Numbered from the stretch's first letter, positions 1 to 9,412 are shown. The stretch is DNA of 64,000 bases from Chloroflexota bacterium (GCA_002721445.1 PBKN01000005.1:1-64000), one strand, 5' to 3'. Numbers and translations are program-made. Notes: generated by a model not told the origin, from the letters alone.

Positions 1-1
1 A

Positions 2-103
2 GATGATGAACCTGAACCAGATGATGAACCTGAACCAGATGATGAACCTGAACCAGATGATGAATCTGAATCAGATGATGAATCTGAATCTACTAGGAAT
101 TAA
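2..103 (+). CDS. C-terminal acidic repeat tail of an unknown protein (partial)
   Basis: This is the last 33 codons of a gene that begins before the window, ending at the TAA at 101-103. The reading frame is three copies of the hexapeptide DDEPEP, then two copies of DDESES/DDESES-like units, then TRN. At DNA level this is an 18-base tandem repeat whose last two units carry Pro-to-Ser codon changes (cct/cca to tct/tca). The tail is extremely acidic and must be disordered. Nothing of the functional part of the protein is visible, so no function can be given. Repeats of this kind expand and contract by replication slippage, so tail length probably varies between strains. A coding reading is favoured because the repeat unit is a multiple of three and the frame stays open to a stop. 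Confidence 0.6.
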   Translation, partial: DDEPEPDDEPEPDDEPEPDDESESDDESESTRN

Positions 104-223
104 AATAATATAATAAGTAATAATTATTTTCATTCACATGTGAAGAGTTATACTTTCAAGTAAATTATTTTATTTGTCTTATTTAGGATCCCTGTAGTAC
201 GTACCTTTAGATTTAAATGTAAT

Positions 224-406
224 ATGATCTTGTCATTATGCATCCAGGAGGTATTTATAGAAGGATGGTCTTTATTGGTTGTAATCGAAACCTTTATGGA
301 TTTTGTTTTTGGAGGGTTAGGAATACTAGCATTATTCCGTGTTGAAAAATTAATCAAAACTTTAAAAGGAAAAGGAATCCTTGAACATAATCACAAAGAA
401 AAATAA
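224..406 (+). CDS. Possible small single-span membrane protein
   Basis: This is the only plausible gene in the roughly 360-base gap between the acidic-tail gene and the ComB-like gene. The open frame encodes a hydrophobic stretch ending in GGLGILALF, followed by a basic amphipathic tail with VEKLIKTLKGKG. That is a typical layout for a small inner-membrane protein with a cytoplasmic C terminus. The ATG at 224 has no Shine-Dalgarno sequence. A TTG at 275 lies nine bases after AAGGA (261-265), and an ATG at 296 would leave 36 residues, so the real start is probably 275 or 296. I do not recognise a family. An AGGAGGT at 246-252 is a perfect ribosome-binding sequence but sits awkwardly for any long frame. 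The rest of the gap shows no RNA gene or terminator. Confidence 0.35.
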   Translation: MILSLCIQEVFIEGWSLLVVIETFMDFVFGGLGILALFRVEKLIKTLKGKGILEHNHKEK

Positions 407-463
407 CTCTTTTTAATATTCAAGTTGCACACCCTGTTCTTTTTTATATACTTAAATTTGATC

Positions 464-1156
464 TTAATGGGTGTCAACAGGAGAAGCAATCAACAAACCA
501 TCTATTTTTTTAACTTTAATTGCAAATGGAATAGAATTGATCTGAAGAGCTAATTCTCTATCTTGAGGGTGAAAATGAGTCAGTGTTGAATCATCAAATT
601 TATCTGATTCATTTCCTGTAAGTATCAATTTTTTCACGGCTGCTATATCGGGCAGCCTACCTTCTAGTAAATTTCTTAAATATAACGCACATTGTTCATC
701 TTCATCAGTCCGAAATTCACCTCCGCTTCCCATAGCAATAATATCTATAATTTGAGGTTTAGATTTTTTTATACTTTTTACTGTTGCTTCAGCAATTACT
801 AAAGAGCCTAAATAAATATCATCTGCATTTTTTGCTGCCACAACTCCCGCAGTTCCTGCCATAGTAGATTGAATTAATACTTTACCTTCTATATTAGAAT
901 TTGAAATTTCATAAGGAGAATTACCAAAATCAAAACCATTTGGTTTAATTCCATCTACTTCTCCAAAACAAATATCTCCATAACCTTTCTTTTTTAATTC
1001 TAATGCTTTTTGTGCTCCATCTACTAAAATTATTTTCTCCGCACCTCCAACAAAAGCAAATGCTGCAGTTGAGAAAGCTCTAAATACATCAATTATGATT
1101 ACAGTCCCTCTAGCATTTTTAGCACCACTTAATAAGCTGTTAATATAAATTTTCAT
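464..1156 (-). CDS. ComB-like 2-phosphosulfolactate phosphatase family protein
   Basis: The 230-residue protein matches the ComB family (2-phosphosulfolactate phosphatase). It carries DVFRAFST at about 23-30, GEVDGIKPNGFDFGNSP at 65-81, STMAGT at 97-102 and an acidic GSGGEFRTDEDEQCA segment near 143-157, which are the conserved blocks of that family. In methanogens ComB removes phosphate from 2-phosphosulfolactate during coenzyme M synthesis. In bacteria the family is widespread without coenzyme M, and its substrate is usually unproven. Full length is preserved. It lies 30 bases downstream of ispH on the same strand and is probably co-transcribed with it. No ComA or ComC homologue is in the window, so the sulfolactate role is an inference only. 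Confidence 0.85.
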   Translation of the reverse strand: MKIYINSLLSGAKNARGTVIIIDVFRAFSTAAFAFVGGAEKIILVDGAQKALELKKKGYGDICFGEVDGIKPNGFDFGNSPYEISNSNIEGKVLIQSTMAGTAGVVAAKNADDIYLGSLVIAEATVKSIKKSKPQIIDIIAMGSGGEFRTDEDEQCALYLRNLLEGRLPDIAAVKKLILTGNESDKFDDSTLTHFHPQDRELALQINSIPFAIKVKKIDGLLIASPVDTH

Positions 1157-1186
1157 ATATCAATTCATCTCCATTAAACATTATAA

Positions 1187-2086
1187 TTACTTAAATTCAT
1201 CCGGTAAAACAAAACTAACATTTTCATCAGTTATTTTTACTTCAACAACTTCATCAGGATTCAGAAAATTAATTACTTCATCTACTAGTAAATCAGGAGT
1301 AGAAGCGCCAGAAGTAATACCAATTTTATCAATATCTTTTACCCAATCTAAATCTAAATCTTTAGATCCATTTATAAGGTAAGATTGAACTCCATTATCA
1401 ATTGCTACATCTCTTAATCTATTACAATTAGAACTTTCAGATGACCCAATTACTAATATAAGATCAACCTTCTTAGCTAGCACTTTTACTGATTCTTGCC
1501 TATTAGTAGTTGCATAACAAAGATCATTTTTGACTACTACATTTTTGAAATTATCTGTTATAGATTTAATAGATTTTTCAGTATCATCTACCGATAAAGT
1601 TGTTTGAGTTAATACAACTACAGGGTCTTCCTTATTCCAACTAGGTAATTCTTTATCTTCTCTGTCATCAAATAATTCCATTGGTTCTTGACCCATAGTC
1701 CCAATGACTTCTTGATGCCCTTTATGTCCAATTAAAATTATTTTCCTACCATCTTTCGAATATTTATGAGCTTCATTATGTACTTTAGTAACTAAGGGGC
1801 AAGTGCCATCAATAACTTTTAAATTCCTAGATCTAGCTATTTCATAATCTTCAGGAGGAGAACCATGTGCTGAAAAAACTACATTTGAACCCATTGGAAC
1901 ATCAGATACATTTTCTACAGTTATCGCACCTAATTCATCGAGTGAATTTACAACAAATTGGTTGTGTACTATTTGGTGCTTAACATATATAGGAGGACCA
2001 AATTTTTTTAATGCTAATTGAACAATATCAATTGCACGCACAACACCTGCACAAAAACCTCTTGGAACAGCTAAATATACTTTCAC
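1187..2086 (-). CDS. ispH: 4-hydroxy-3-methylbut-2-enyl diphosphate reductase (IspH/LytB)
   Basis: IspH makes IPP and DMAPP in the last step of the non-mevalonate isoprenoid pathway, using a [4Fe-4S] cluster. The family motifs are all present: PRGFCAG, HQIVHN, SAHG, DGTCPLVTKVH, GHKGHQEVIGTMGQ and DLCYATTNRQ. The three cluster cysteines fall in PRGFCAG, DGTCP and DLCYA, and the acid/base glutamate is in HQEVIGT. An open frame reaches a TTG at 2104, but I favour the GTG at 2086. It is preceded by CGGAG with seven-base spacing, and the protein then starts MKVYLAVPRG as is normal for the family (about 299 residues). It is divergent from the aminotransferase gene, and the shared promoter region carries a long perfect inverted repeat. 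Confidence 0.95.
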   Translation of the reverse strand: MKVYLAVPRGFCAGVVRAIDIVQLALKKFGPPIYVKHQIVHNQFVVNSLDELGAITVENVSDVPMGSNVVFSAHGSPPEDYEIARSRNLKVIDGTCPLVTKVHNEAHKYSKDGRKIILIGHKGHQEVIGTMGQEPMELFDDREDKELPSWNKEDPVVVLTQTTLSVDDTEKSIKSITDNFKNVVVKNDLCYATTNRQESVKVLAKKVDLILVIGSSESSNCNRLRDVAIDNGVQSYLINGSKDLDLDWVKDIDKIGITSGASTPDLLVDEVINFLNPDEVVEVKITDENVSFVLPDEFK

Positions 2087-2106
2087 AAAATCACTCCGAT
2101 GCAATT

Positions 2107-2140
2107 TATGTTAAAATTTGAATATAATAATTTTAACATA
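2107..2140. promoter_or_regulatory. 12-bp perfect inverted repeat enclosing a TATAAT box
   Basis: The arms TATGTTAAAATT (2107-2118) and AATTTTAACATA (2129-2140) are exact reverse complements separated by ten bases. The spacer contains TATAAT (2123-2128) on the plus strand. The element sits between the divergent ispH and aminotransferase genes, about 20 bases upstream of the ispH translation start and 40 before the aminotransferase start. Symmetry of this length is unlikely by chance even in AT-rich DNA. The position, over a -10-like box, suggests an operator. No regulator gene in the window is an obvious partner. Confidence 0.5.
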
Positions 2141-2181
2141 CAAAAACTAATTTATTTGTAACAAATATCATGAGGAAAAAA

Positions 2182-3345
2182 ATGAAATTAGCAAAAAGAA
2201 TGAATAGGCTAGGAACTGAAACTGCATTTGAAGTATTAGCCAAAGCAAAAATACTTGAAGCTGAAGGTGTAGATGTCATACATCTTGAAATAGGAGAACC
2301 CGATTTTGACACCCCTGAAAATATTATTAATGCCGGATCCTCTGCCCTATCATCAGGTTATACTCATTACGGACCTTCCCCTGGATTACCTGAACTTAGA
2401 GAAAAAATTGCTGAAGAAATTTCTTCAACACGTAAAATACCTATCTCTTCAGAAAATGTTGTAGTAACACCTGGAGGTAAACCTATAATGTTTTTTTGTA
2501 TTCTTGCATTAATTGAACAAGGTGACGAAGTTTTATATCCAAACCCAGGATTCCCTATATATGAATCTATGATCAATTTTGCTGGTGGAACGCCTATTCC
2601 TATGAAATTACATGAGGAATTAGATTTTAGTTTTAATATCGATGAAATAATTAATCAAATCACTGATAATACTAAAATGATAATAATTAATTCACCAAAT
2701 AACCCCTGTGGTAGTATTATTCCTGATTCTGACCTTGAAGCCTTAGCAAAGATAGCAATTGATAAAGATTTAATTATTTTATCTGACGAAATATATTGTA
2801 GATACTTATATGAAGGTTCCCATCAAAGTATAACTAAATTCCCTGGCTTACAAGAAAGAACTATAATATTAGATGGATTCTCTAAAACTTATGCAATGAC
2901 TGGCTGGCGAATAGGTTACGGGATAATGCCGATCCCATTGGTAGAGCCAATTTCTAGATTAATGACAAATAGTGTCTCATGTACTGCTAGCTTCACTCAA
3001 ATTGCTGCTAAAGAAGCATTAACTGGTTCGCAAGATGAAGCAAACAAAATTGTATCAGAATTCAAAAAACGTAGAGATATAATTGTAAATGGGTTAAACA
3101 ATATTAATGGTATATCTTGTAAAACTCCAAAAGGTGCCTTTTATGTATTCCCAAATATAAAAGAAACAGGTATATCAAGTAAAAAGTTTGCAGATGATCT
3201 ATTGCAAAATGCTGGAGTCGCATCCTTAAATGGTGAATCTTTTGGGAAGTTCGGTAAAGATTATGTTAGATTCTCTTTTGCAAATTCTACAGAAAATATC
3301 TTAGAAGCTTTAAATAGAATTGAATCATTTGTCCAAAAAATTTAA
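2182..3345 (+). CDS. Class I/II PLP-dependent aminotransferase (aspartate aminotransferase type)
   Basis: This is a fold-type I aminotransferase of about 387 residues. Visible motifs are HLEIGEPDFDTP near the N terminus, SPNNPCG, SDEIYCRYLYEG, and GFSKTYAMTGWRIGYG containing the lysine that forms the PLP aldimine (about residue 239 counted from the upstream start). This pattern fits the aspartate/aromatic or alanine-type aminotransferases of subgroup I; the amino-acid specificity cannot be read from sequence. The frame extends to an ATG at 2170, but the ATG at 2182 has GAGG six bases upstream and is the better start. The gene heads a plus-strand operon with nadE (18-base gap) and the luciferase-like oxidoreductase. 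Confidence 0.9.
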   Translation: MKLAKRMNRLGTETAFEVLAKAKILEAEGVDVIHLEIGEPDFDTPENIINAGSSALSSGYTHYGPSPGLPELREKIAEEISSTRKIPISSENVVVTPGGKPIMFFCILALIEQGDEVLYPNPGFPIYESMINFAGGTPIPMKLHEELDFSFNIDEIINQITDNTKMIIINSPNNPCGSIIPDSDLEALAKIAIDKDLIILSDEIYCRYLYEGSHQSITKFPGLQERTIILDGFSKTYAMTGWRIGYGIMPIPLVEPISRLMTNSVSCTASFTQIAAKEALTGSQDEANKIVSEFKKRRDIIVNGLNNINGISCKTPKGAFYVFPNIKETGISSKKFADDLLQNAGVASLNGESFGKFGKDYVRFSFANSTENILEALNRIESFVQKI

Positions 3346-3363
3346 TTTAAAGATGTTCATTAT

Positions 3364-5085
3364 ATGAATAACTTCAGAATAAGCTTGGCTCAAATTAACA
3401 CAACTGTAGGAGATTTAGATCTAAATACTGAAAAAATTATCTCCAATATTGAACTCGCTAAATCACAAGATTCAGACTTAGTAATATTTCCTGAATTATC
3501 TATTACTGGATATCCACCTGAAGACTTATTATTAAAACCTCAATTTATACAAGATAATATAATACAACTAGAAAAAATCATTCCAGTAACTGAAAAAATA
3601 TCAGCAATAATCGGGTTCGTTGATGCTAAATCAGATATATTTAATTCTGCAGCGCTAATTTCAAATAAAAAATTAGAGGGAGTACACCATAAAGCTCTCC
3701 TTCCTAATTATGGAGTATTTGATGAATTAAGATATTTCAAGCCTGGAGAAAACCCAACTATATTTAATATTAATGGCATATTTATAGGTATTAATATATG
3801 TGAAGATATTTGGCATAATAATGGCCCATTTGTAAAACAACGTGAAATGGGAGCACAAATCATAATTAATATAAATGCATCTCCATTCGAAATTGGTAAA
3901 AGAAAAATACGTGAATCAATGCTCATAGATAGAGCACAATCAAATAATTTATATATTGCATATATAAATTTAGTTGGAGGGCAAGATGAATTGATTTTTG
4001 ATGGATATAGTACTGTGTTAAACCCTAAAGGAGATATCATTGCACAGGCAAAAAGTTTCCAAGAAGATTTAATAACTATTGATTTAGATATATTAACAAA
4101 TAAATATATTAATAAACCTACAATTGTAAGCAATAATTATATTCCAAATAACAATAAAGTTAGTAAAGTAAATAAAAATAATATTGATAATTTATTAGAT
4201 ACTAATGAAATTAAAGACTTATACCAAGCCTTGATAATGGGGACAAAAGATTATGTAGAAAAATGTAATTTCGATAGCGTTATTATAGCTATGTCTGGGG
4301 GAATAGATTCTAGTCTAGTTAGTACAATTGCTACTGATGCATTAGGTAAAGATAATGTATATGGGATATCAATGCCATCCAGGTTTAATTCTAAAACAAC
4401 TATAAATGATACTAAAGAACTTGCAATTAACTTAGGTATTAAACTACATACTATACCAATTGAAGAAATATTCAACCACTATGAAAAAATTTTAAAAAAT
4501 GATGTTCCAAATTGGGAATCAAATTTGGTCGCAGAAAATATCCAAGCACGAATAAGAGCAAACATCATTATGGCATTATCAAATCAAGAAAATTTACTTA
4601 TATTAGCAACGGGGAATAAAAGTGAAATAGCTACAGGATATACTACTATTTATGGAGATATGGTAGGAGGGTTTTCAATTATAAAAGATGTATATAAAAC
4701 AAACGTCTATAAGCTTGCTAATTACAGAAATTCTTTATCAAAAAAGAATATAATTCCACAATCAATCATTCAAAGACCTCCTAGTGCTGAATTACGCCCT
4801 AATCAAACTGATCAAGATTCTTTGCCAGAATATATAGAATTAGATTCTATACTAAATTTATATATAGAAAATGACAATAATGTTAATGAAATCATAAATA
4901 AAGGACATGATAAAAATACAGTCAAAGATATTATAAAATTAGTAGACAAAAATGAATATAAAAGAAGGCAATCAGCTCCTGGAATAAAAGTTACGTCAAA
5001 AAACTTTGGAAGAGATAGGCGAATGCCCATTGCAAACAATTATACAAAATTTATTTTTAATAATATACATAAAGGAAATAAATGA
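3364..5085 (+). CDS. nadE: Glutamine-dependent NAD+ synthetase
   Basis: The 573-residue, two-domain enzyme converts deamido-NAD to NAD using glutamine. The N-terminal nitrilase-fold glutaminase shows the Glu-Lys-Cys triad in FPELSITGYPPEDL (E44), HKALLPNYGVFDE (K110) and GINICEDIW (C146). The C-terminal synthetase domain has the ATP-pyrophosphatase P-loop SGGIDSS near residue 311 and the conserved ATGNKSE and RPPSAELRPNQTDQDSLP segments. Length and domain order match glutamine-hydrolysing NadE rather than the short ammonia-dependent form. Its stop codon overlaps the start of the downstream oxidoreductase (ATGA), which indicates translational coupling between NAD synthesis and a redox enzyme. 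Confidence 0.96.
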   Translation: MNNFRISLAQINTTVGDLDLNTEKIISNIELAKSQDSDLVIFPELSITGYPPEDLLLKPQFIQDNIIQLEKIIPVTEKISAIIGFVDAKSDIFNSAALISNKKLEGVHHKALLPNYGVFDELRYFKPGENPTIFNINGIFIGINICEDIWHNNGPFVKQREMGAQIIININASPFEIGKRKIRESMLIDRAQSNNLYIAYINLVGGQDELIFDGYSTVLNPKGDIIAQAKSFQEDLITIDLDILTNKYINKPTIVSNNYIPNNNKVSKVNKNNIDNLLDTNEIKDLYQALIMGTKDYVEKCNFDSVIIAMSGGIDSSLVSTIATDALGKDNVYGISMPSRFNSKTTINDTKELAINLGIKLHTIPIEEIFNHYEKILKNDVPNWESNLVAENIQARIRANIIMALSNQENLLILATGNKSEIATGYTTIYGDMVGGFSIIKDVYKTNVYKLANYRNSLSKKNIIPQSIIQRPPSAELRPNQTDQDSLPEYIELDSILNLYIENDNNVNEIINKGHDKNTVKDIIKLVDKNEYKRRQSAPGIKVTSKNFGRDRRMPIANNYTKFIFNNIHKGNK

Positions 5086-5954
5086 ATTTCGGAGTAGTTT
5101 TTCCTCAAACTGAAATCGGAACAGATATATATTTAATTAAAGAATATATCCAAGAAGCTGAACACCTAAAATATAATCACATACTTGCTTACGATCATAT
5201 TTTAGGTGCAAATTTAGATACTAGACCAGGATGGACTGGCCCATATAACAATAAACATATGTTTTTTGAGCCTTTTATATTATTTTCATATATGGCTAGC
5301 ATTACTAAGAATATTGAATTTGCAACAGGAATAATAATATTACCTCAAAGACAAACTGCACTTGTAGCTAAACAAGCTGCAACATTAGATGTTCTAAGTG
5401 AAGGTAGACTTAGATTAGGAATAGGTACAGGTTGGAATAATATTGAATATGAAGCATTAAATGAAAACTTTTCTAATCGTGGCGTACGATCTGTAGAGCA
5501 AATTAAATTAATGAAAGAACTCTGGCAAAATGAATCTCTTACTTTTTCAGGTAAATGGCATAAAATAAATAATGCTGGAATAAACCCTTTACCAATAAAT
5601 AAATCAATCCCTATATGGTTTGGAGGGTATCATGAAAATGTATTTAAAAGAGTAGGAGAACTTGGGGATGGATGGATTGGATTTTTTAAAACAATTAAAG
5701 AAGGGTTACAAATAATAAACGCTATAAAATCTTATGCAGAAATAAATAAAAGAAATTCAAAAGATATAGGAATAGAAGTACCTCTATCAATCCAAAACAA
5801 TTTTAATGCATCAGATATATCAAAAAAAATCACTCAACTTAATAAAATAGGAGTAACTCATATATCAATTAACACTATGAATATGGGATTAAAATCAAAT
5901 GCAGATCACATAAAAGTTATAAAAGATTTCAAAAAAATTATTGATAACTTATAA
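5082..5954 (+). CDS. LLM-class (luciferase-like) F420-type oxidoreductase
   Basis: The 290-residue protein has the luciferase-like monooxygenase fold. It starts with MNFGVVFPQTEIG, has a YDHILG segment near residue 45, EFATGIIILPQR, the AKQAATLDVLSEGRLRLGIGTGW block and IPIWFGG. These are hallmarks of the probable F420-dependent branch of the family, in which deazaflavin F420 replaces FMN. The substrate is unknown. The start overlaps the nadE stop by four bases. An F420 reductase (NpdG-like) is encoded at 30360-31004, which supports F420 use by this organism, but FMN cannot be excluded from sequence. The gene ends tail-to-tail with ftsH only 11 bases away, with no visible terminator. Confidence 0.87.
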   Translation: MNFGVVFPQTEIGTDIYLIKEYIQEAEHLKYNHILAYDHILGANLDTRPGWTGPYNNKHMFFEPFILFSYMASITKNIEFATGIIILPQRQTALVAKQAATLDVLSEGRLRLGIGTGWNNIEYEALNENFSNRGVRSVEQIKLMKELWQNESLTFSGKWHKINNAGINPLPINKSIPIWFGGYHENVFKRVGELGDGWIGFFKTIKEGLQIINAIKSYAEINKRNSKDIGIEVPLSIQNNFNASDISKKITQLNKIGVTHISINTMNMGLKSNADHIKVIKDFKKIIDNL

Positions 5955-5965
5955 AATATACAAAT

Positions 5966-7768
5966 TTAACTTGCTAATAAGTCTTTTAATTCATCACCTT
6001 CAATAGATTCATGAATCATTAAATGTTGAGCTAGTTTTTCTAATACATCTTGATGATCTTTAATAACTTTAGTTGCTAATTTATGAGCCTTATCAATAAG
6101 AACAGCTATTTCTTTATCAATTGATTCTGCTATAGCATCACTATAATCTCTTTGTTCATTTATTTCTTTACCCAGAAAAACCATTTCTTCTCTTTTACCA
6201 AACGTTCTAGGTCCTAATTTATTACTCATACCATATCTTGTAATCATCGTTTTAGCGATATTGGTAGCTTGTTCAAGATCATTACTAGCACCAGTAGTAA
6301 TTTCTTTAAATATTATCTCTTCTGCAACTCTTCCTCCAATTGCTGCGGCCATCATGTCTTCAAATTGATTCCTTGACCAAAGTTTCCTGTCTTCTTCTGG
6401 TAAATACCTAGTGTGTCCTCCGCTCATACCTCTAGCAACTATCGTAACTTTATAAGGATTATCTGCATTCTTTAAGAAGAACCCTACTAAAGCATGCCCT
6501 CCTTCATGGTATGCAGTTATTTCTTTTTCTTTTTTATTAATAACTCTACTTTTTCTCTCAGGACCAGCAACAACTCTATCAATAGATTCTGCATATTCTT
6601 CAAAAGATGCACGTTCTTTTTTTCTACGTGCTGCTAATATAGCTGATTCATTAACTAAGTTAGCCAAATCCGCACCGCTAAAGCCAGTAGTCTGTTTTGC
6701 AACAACTTCAAAATTTACATCTTCTTCTAGAGGTTTACCTTTAGCATGTACTCTAAGAATTTCTTCTCTTCCTTTAACATCTGGATTATCTAGTATTACT
6801 CGTCTATCAAATCTTCCTGGTCTTAAAAGAGCAGGATCTAATATGTCTGGCCGATTTGTAGCAGCTAAAACTATCACATTAATATTTCTATCAAATCCGT
6901 CCATTTCAACTAAAATCTGATTCAATGTCTGTTCTCTTTCATCATGTCCGCCTCCTAAACCTGCACCTCTATGTCGTCCAACAGCATCAATTTCATCAAC
7001 AAATACTATACAAGGAGAATTTCTTTTTGCTTGATCAAAAAGGTCTCTAACTCTAGAAGCACCCACTCCAACAAACATTTCAACAAATTCACTTCCACTT
7101 ATTGAAAAGAAAGGGACTCCAGCTTCTCCAGAAACTGCTCTTGCAAGTAAAGTTTTACCTGTACCAGGAGGACCAATTAATAGCACTCCACGGGGAATCT
7201 TTGCACCTAAAGATAAAAACCTATCAGGATACTTAAGAAACTCAACAACTTCTTGTAAATCTTCTTTTGCTTCCTCTACTCCTGCAACATCTGCAAAACT
7301 AACAGTAGGGCTATCTCCAACGAACATTTTTGCTTTACTACGACCAAAACTAAAAGTTTGACTAGCATTTCCTTGAGCTTGGCGTAACATGAAAAACAGA
7401 ATTGAACCAAATATTATTAATGGTAAAAATGATATTAATATACTAAAAAGACTACTTAAGCCACTAGAACCCTTAACGCTTACTTTAACCTTACTAGTTA
7501 AAGGGTCCAAACCTGAAGATTCAAGTATTTGTACTATACTTGCTTCCTTTTCCTTTCGAGAAATAACCTTTTCACCATCAACTGTCATTGCAGTTAATTT
7601 TTCTCCATTAATTTCTATAGTATCTAATTGCCCTTTGATAGCCATAGATATTAATTGACTTAAGGGTATCTCTTGATTCCCCTGTAAAGAAGGAGAAAGT
7701 ATAGTAAAAAATATAGTTATTCCAGCTATAGCTATCAACAAATATATAAAGCTATTTCGAATGACCAT
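5966..7768 (-). CDS. ftsH: ATP-dependent zinc metalloprotease FtsH
   Basis: FtsH is the membrane-anchored AAA+ protease that degrades misassembled membrane proteins and some regulators. The 600 residues show two N-terminal membrane spans (about 8-25 and 106-128) flanking a periplasmic domain. Then come Walker A GPPGTGKT (199-206), Walker B VDEID (257-261), the second region of homology with RPGRFDR, and the zinc site HEGGH (421-425). The third ligand lies in the [12 protein letters not shown] segment. All catalytic features are intact. It is transcribed alone on the minus strand between two plus-strand operons. Confidence 0.97.
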   Translation of the reverse strand: MVIRNSFIYLLIAIAGITIFFTILSPSLQGNQEIPLSQLISMAIKGQLDTIEINGEKLTAMTVDGEKVISRKEKEASIVQILESSGLDPLTSKVKVSVKGSSGLSSLFSILISFLPLIIFGSILFFMLRQAQGNASQTFSFGRSKAKMFVGDSPTVSFADVAGVEEAKEDLQEVVEFLKYPDRFLSLGAKIPRGVLLIGPPGTGKTLLARAVSGEAGVPFFSISGSEFVEMFVGVGASRVRDLFDQAKRNSPCIVFVDEIDAVGRHRGAGLGGGHDEREQTLNQILVEMDGFDRNINVIVLAATNRPDILDPALLRPGRFDRRVILDNPDVKGREEILRVHAKGKPLEEDVNFEVVAKQTTGFSGADLANLVNESAILAARRKKERASFEEYAESIDRVVAGPERKSRVINKKEKEITAYHEGGHALVGFFLKNADNPYKVTIVARGMSGGHTRYLPEEDRKLWSRNQFEDMMAAAIGGRVAEEIIFKEITTGASNDLEQATNIAKTMITRYGMSNKLGPRTFGKREEMVFLGKEINEQRDYSDAIAESIDKEIAVLIDKAHKLATKVIKDHQDVLEKLAQHLMIHESIEGDELKDLLAS

Positions 7769-7866
7769 ACAACCTCGCCTGTATAAAATATATCAACATA
7801 AATAATTATACCAAATAATATGCTATAAATACCAATATTTAACAAATATTCTTTTTTAAATAAGAA

Positions 7867-7895
7867 TTGATCTGTAATAATAGATAATATAAAAT
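7867..7895 (+). promoter_or_regulatory. Candidate promoter of the glycine cleavage operon
   Basis: TTGATC (7867-7872) and TAAAAT (7890-7895) are separated by 17 bases and lie about 40 bases upstream of the gcvT ATG at 7938. They match the sigma-70 consensus at four and five of six positions. The 169-base gap between ftsH and gcvT is very AT-rich and shows no glycine riboswitch. Confidence 0.4.
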
Positions 7896-7937
7896 AAAAG
7901 TTAATATATTTAATAAAAAAATAACTAATATGAAAAT

Positions 7938-9035
7938 ATGAAAAATGATTTAAAAAGAACAGCTCTCTATAATTCCCATATTAAACAAAATGCAAAAATG
8001 GTGGATTTTGGAGGCTGGTCTATGCCAATACAGTACAATAGCATTTTATCTGAATCTAAGTCTGTACGAACAAAGTCAGGTATTTTTGATGTTTCCCACA
8101 TGGGTAGAATAGAGATATCTGGTATTGACTCTTCTAAAATTTTAAACCAAATTCTTAGTGTAGATATCGAAAAAATAGAAATTGGAAAAGCCAAGTACAA
8201 CTTAATATGCAATAAAGAAGGTGGCATTATAGATGACTGTATAATCTATAAAACAAACAAACAAAACTTTTTATTAATCCCAAATGCTTCTAATTCTAAA
8301 GTGGTTTTAGAATGGATAGATTCATTTGTTTCAAATAATTCTAATATATTAATAAATGACATTACCTCTAACACAGTTATGATAGCTTACCAAGGACCAG
8401 ACTCAATTAAATTATTACAAAATATTACATTGTCAAATTTGGAACAAATAAAACCTTTTAACATACAAAATATTAATATAGATAAAATCAAGGTGTCTAT
8501 TGCCAGAACTGGTTATACAGGTGAAGATGGTTTTGAAATAATTGCTGATAAAAAAGATGGTCATAATTTATGGGAAAAATTAATTAGTATCGGCGCAACT
8601 CCTTGTGGCTTAGGAGCACGAGATATTTTAAGACTTGAAGCTAGCTTACCATTACATGGTAATGAAATTAACTTGTCAACAAATCCTTATGAAGCTAATT
8701 TAGGCAAATTTATTTATAGTGACAAAAATGGTTATATAGCAAAAAATGCCTTAGAGGCTATTGCAAATAAAGGACCTAAAAGGAAACTAGTGGGTTTAGA
8801 AGTTATGGATAGAATAATACCTAGAAAAGGACATGAAATTATTATCAACAATAAAATTATCGGTAATATAACAAGCGGAGGATATTCTTCAACATTGAAT
8901 AAGCCTATAGCACTCGGGTATGTACCTATAGAATTTTCTGATTTGAATACAAAAATCCAAATAAAAATTAGAGAAAAATTAGTAGAATCATATATATGTA
9001 AAATTCCGTTTTATAAAAGGAGGAAAGCCAAATGA
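7938..9035 (+). CDS. gcvT: Glycine cleavage system T protein (aminomethyltransferase)
   Basis: GcvT transfers the aminomethyl carbon from lipoylated H protein to tetrahydrofolate, giving methylene-THF and ammonia. The 365 residues begin with KRTALYNSHIKQNAKMVDFGGWSMPIQY, written here only in part as MVDFGGWSMPIQY. They include FDVSHMGR, ARTGYTGEDGFEI, CGLGARDILRLEA and the C-terminal barrel ending GYVPIEF. These are the normal motifs, including the folate-binding aspartate/arginine regions. The stop overlaps the gcvH start by four bases (ATGA). It is the first gene of gcvT-H-PA-PB. Confidence 0.96.
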   Translation: MKNDLKRTALYNSHIKQNAKMVDFGGWSMPIQYNSILSESKSVRTKSGIFDVSHMGRIEISGIDSSKILNQILSVDIEKIEIGKAKYNLICNKEGGIIDDCIIYKTNKQNFLLIPNASNSKVVLEWIDSFVSNNSNILINDITSNTVMIAYQGPDSIKLLQNITLSNLEQIKPFNIQNINIDKIKVSIARTGYTGEDGFEIIADKKDGHNLWEKLISIGATPCGLGARDILRLEASLPLHGNEINLSTNPYEANLGKFIYSDKNGYIAKNALEAIANKGPKRKLVGLEVMDRIIPRKGHEIIINNKIIGNITSGGYSSTLNKPIALGYVPIEFSDLNTKIQIKIREKLVESYICKIPFYKRRKAK

Positions 9036-9412
9036 ATCCAAAAGAACTAAAATACTCCAAAGACCATGAATGGGTAAAAACAGAAGGTAATGATTCTGCT
9101 TTGATTGGTATTACAGAATTTGCAACTGACAGTTTAGGGGATGTTGTATTTATAGAATTACCTGATATAGGTACTAAAATCACACAGTTTGAAAAAATTG
9201 GAGAAATAGAATCAGTAAAAGCCGTATCAGACATATTCACCCCAATAAGTGGAAAAATCATTGAACAAAACAATGAACTTATAAATAACCCAGAACTTAT
9301 TAACAATTCCCCATTTGAAGATGGCTGGATGTTTAAAGTGGAAAATATAAATACTGATGAACTTGACAACTTAATGAACTCTGATGAATATGATCAACTT
9401 ATAAAGGAATAA
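9032..9412 (+). CDS. gcvH: Glycine cleavage system H protein (lipoyl carrier)
   Basis: This is a 126-residue lipoyl carrier that shuttles the methylamine group between the P, T and L proteins. The modified lysine is K63 in the ESVKAVSD motif, within the standard GDVVFIELPDIG and FEKIGEIESVKA context. The start overlaps gcvT, and AGGAGGAAAG-like sequence just upstream gives a strong ribosome-binding site. Its lipoyl group can be made by the lipoyl synthase encoded at 35658-36548. Confidence 0.97.
   Translation: MNPKELKYSKDHEWVKTEGNDSALIGITEFATDSLGDVVFIELPDIGTKITQFEKIGEIESVKAVSDIFTPISGKIIEQNNELINNPELINNSPFEDGWMFKVENINTDELDNLMNSDEYDQLIKE

Noticed and set aside
1-103. CRISPR array
   Set aside because: The repeat is 18 bases, perfectly tandem with no spacers, in frame, and ends in a stop codon.
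148-357. Minus-strand 69-residue frame near the left end
   Set aside because: It has no Shine-Dalgarno sequence, low-complexity Asn/Lys/Ile composition and no motifs. The overlapping plus-strand membrane-type frame is better supported.
7769-7937. Glycine riboswitch upstream of gcvT
   Set aside because: The 169-base gap is almost entirely A and T, with no GGAGAG-type core or tandem aptamer structure.
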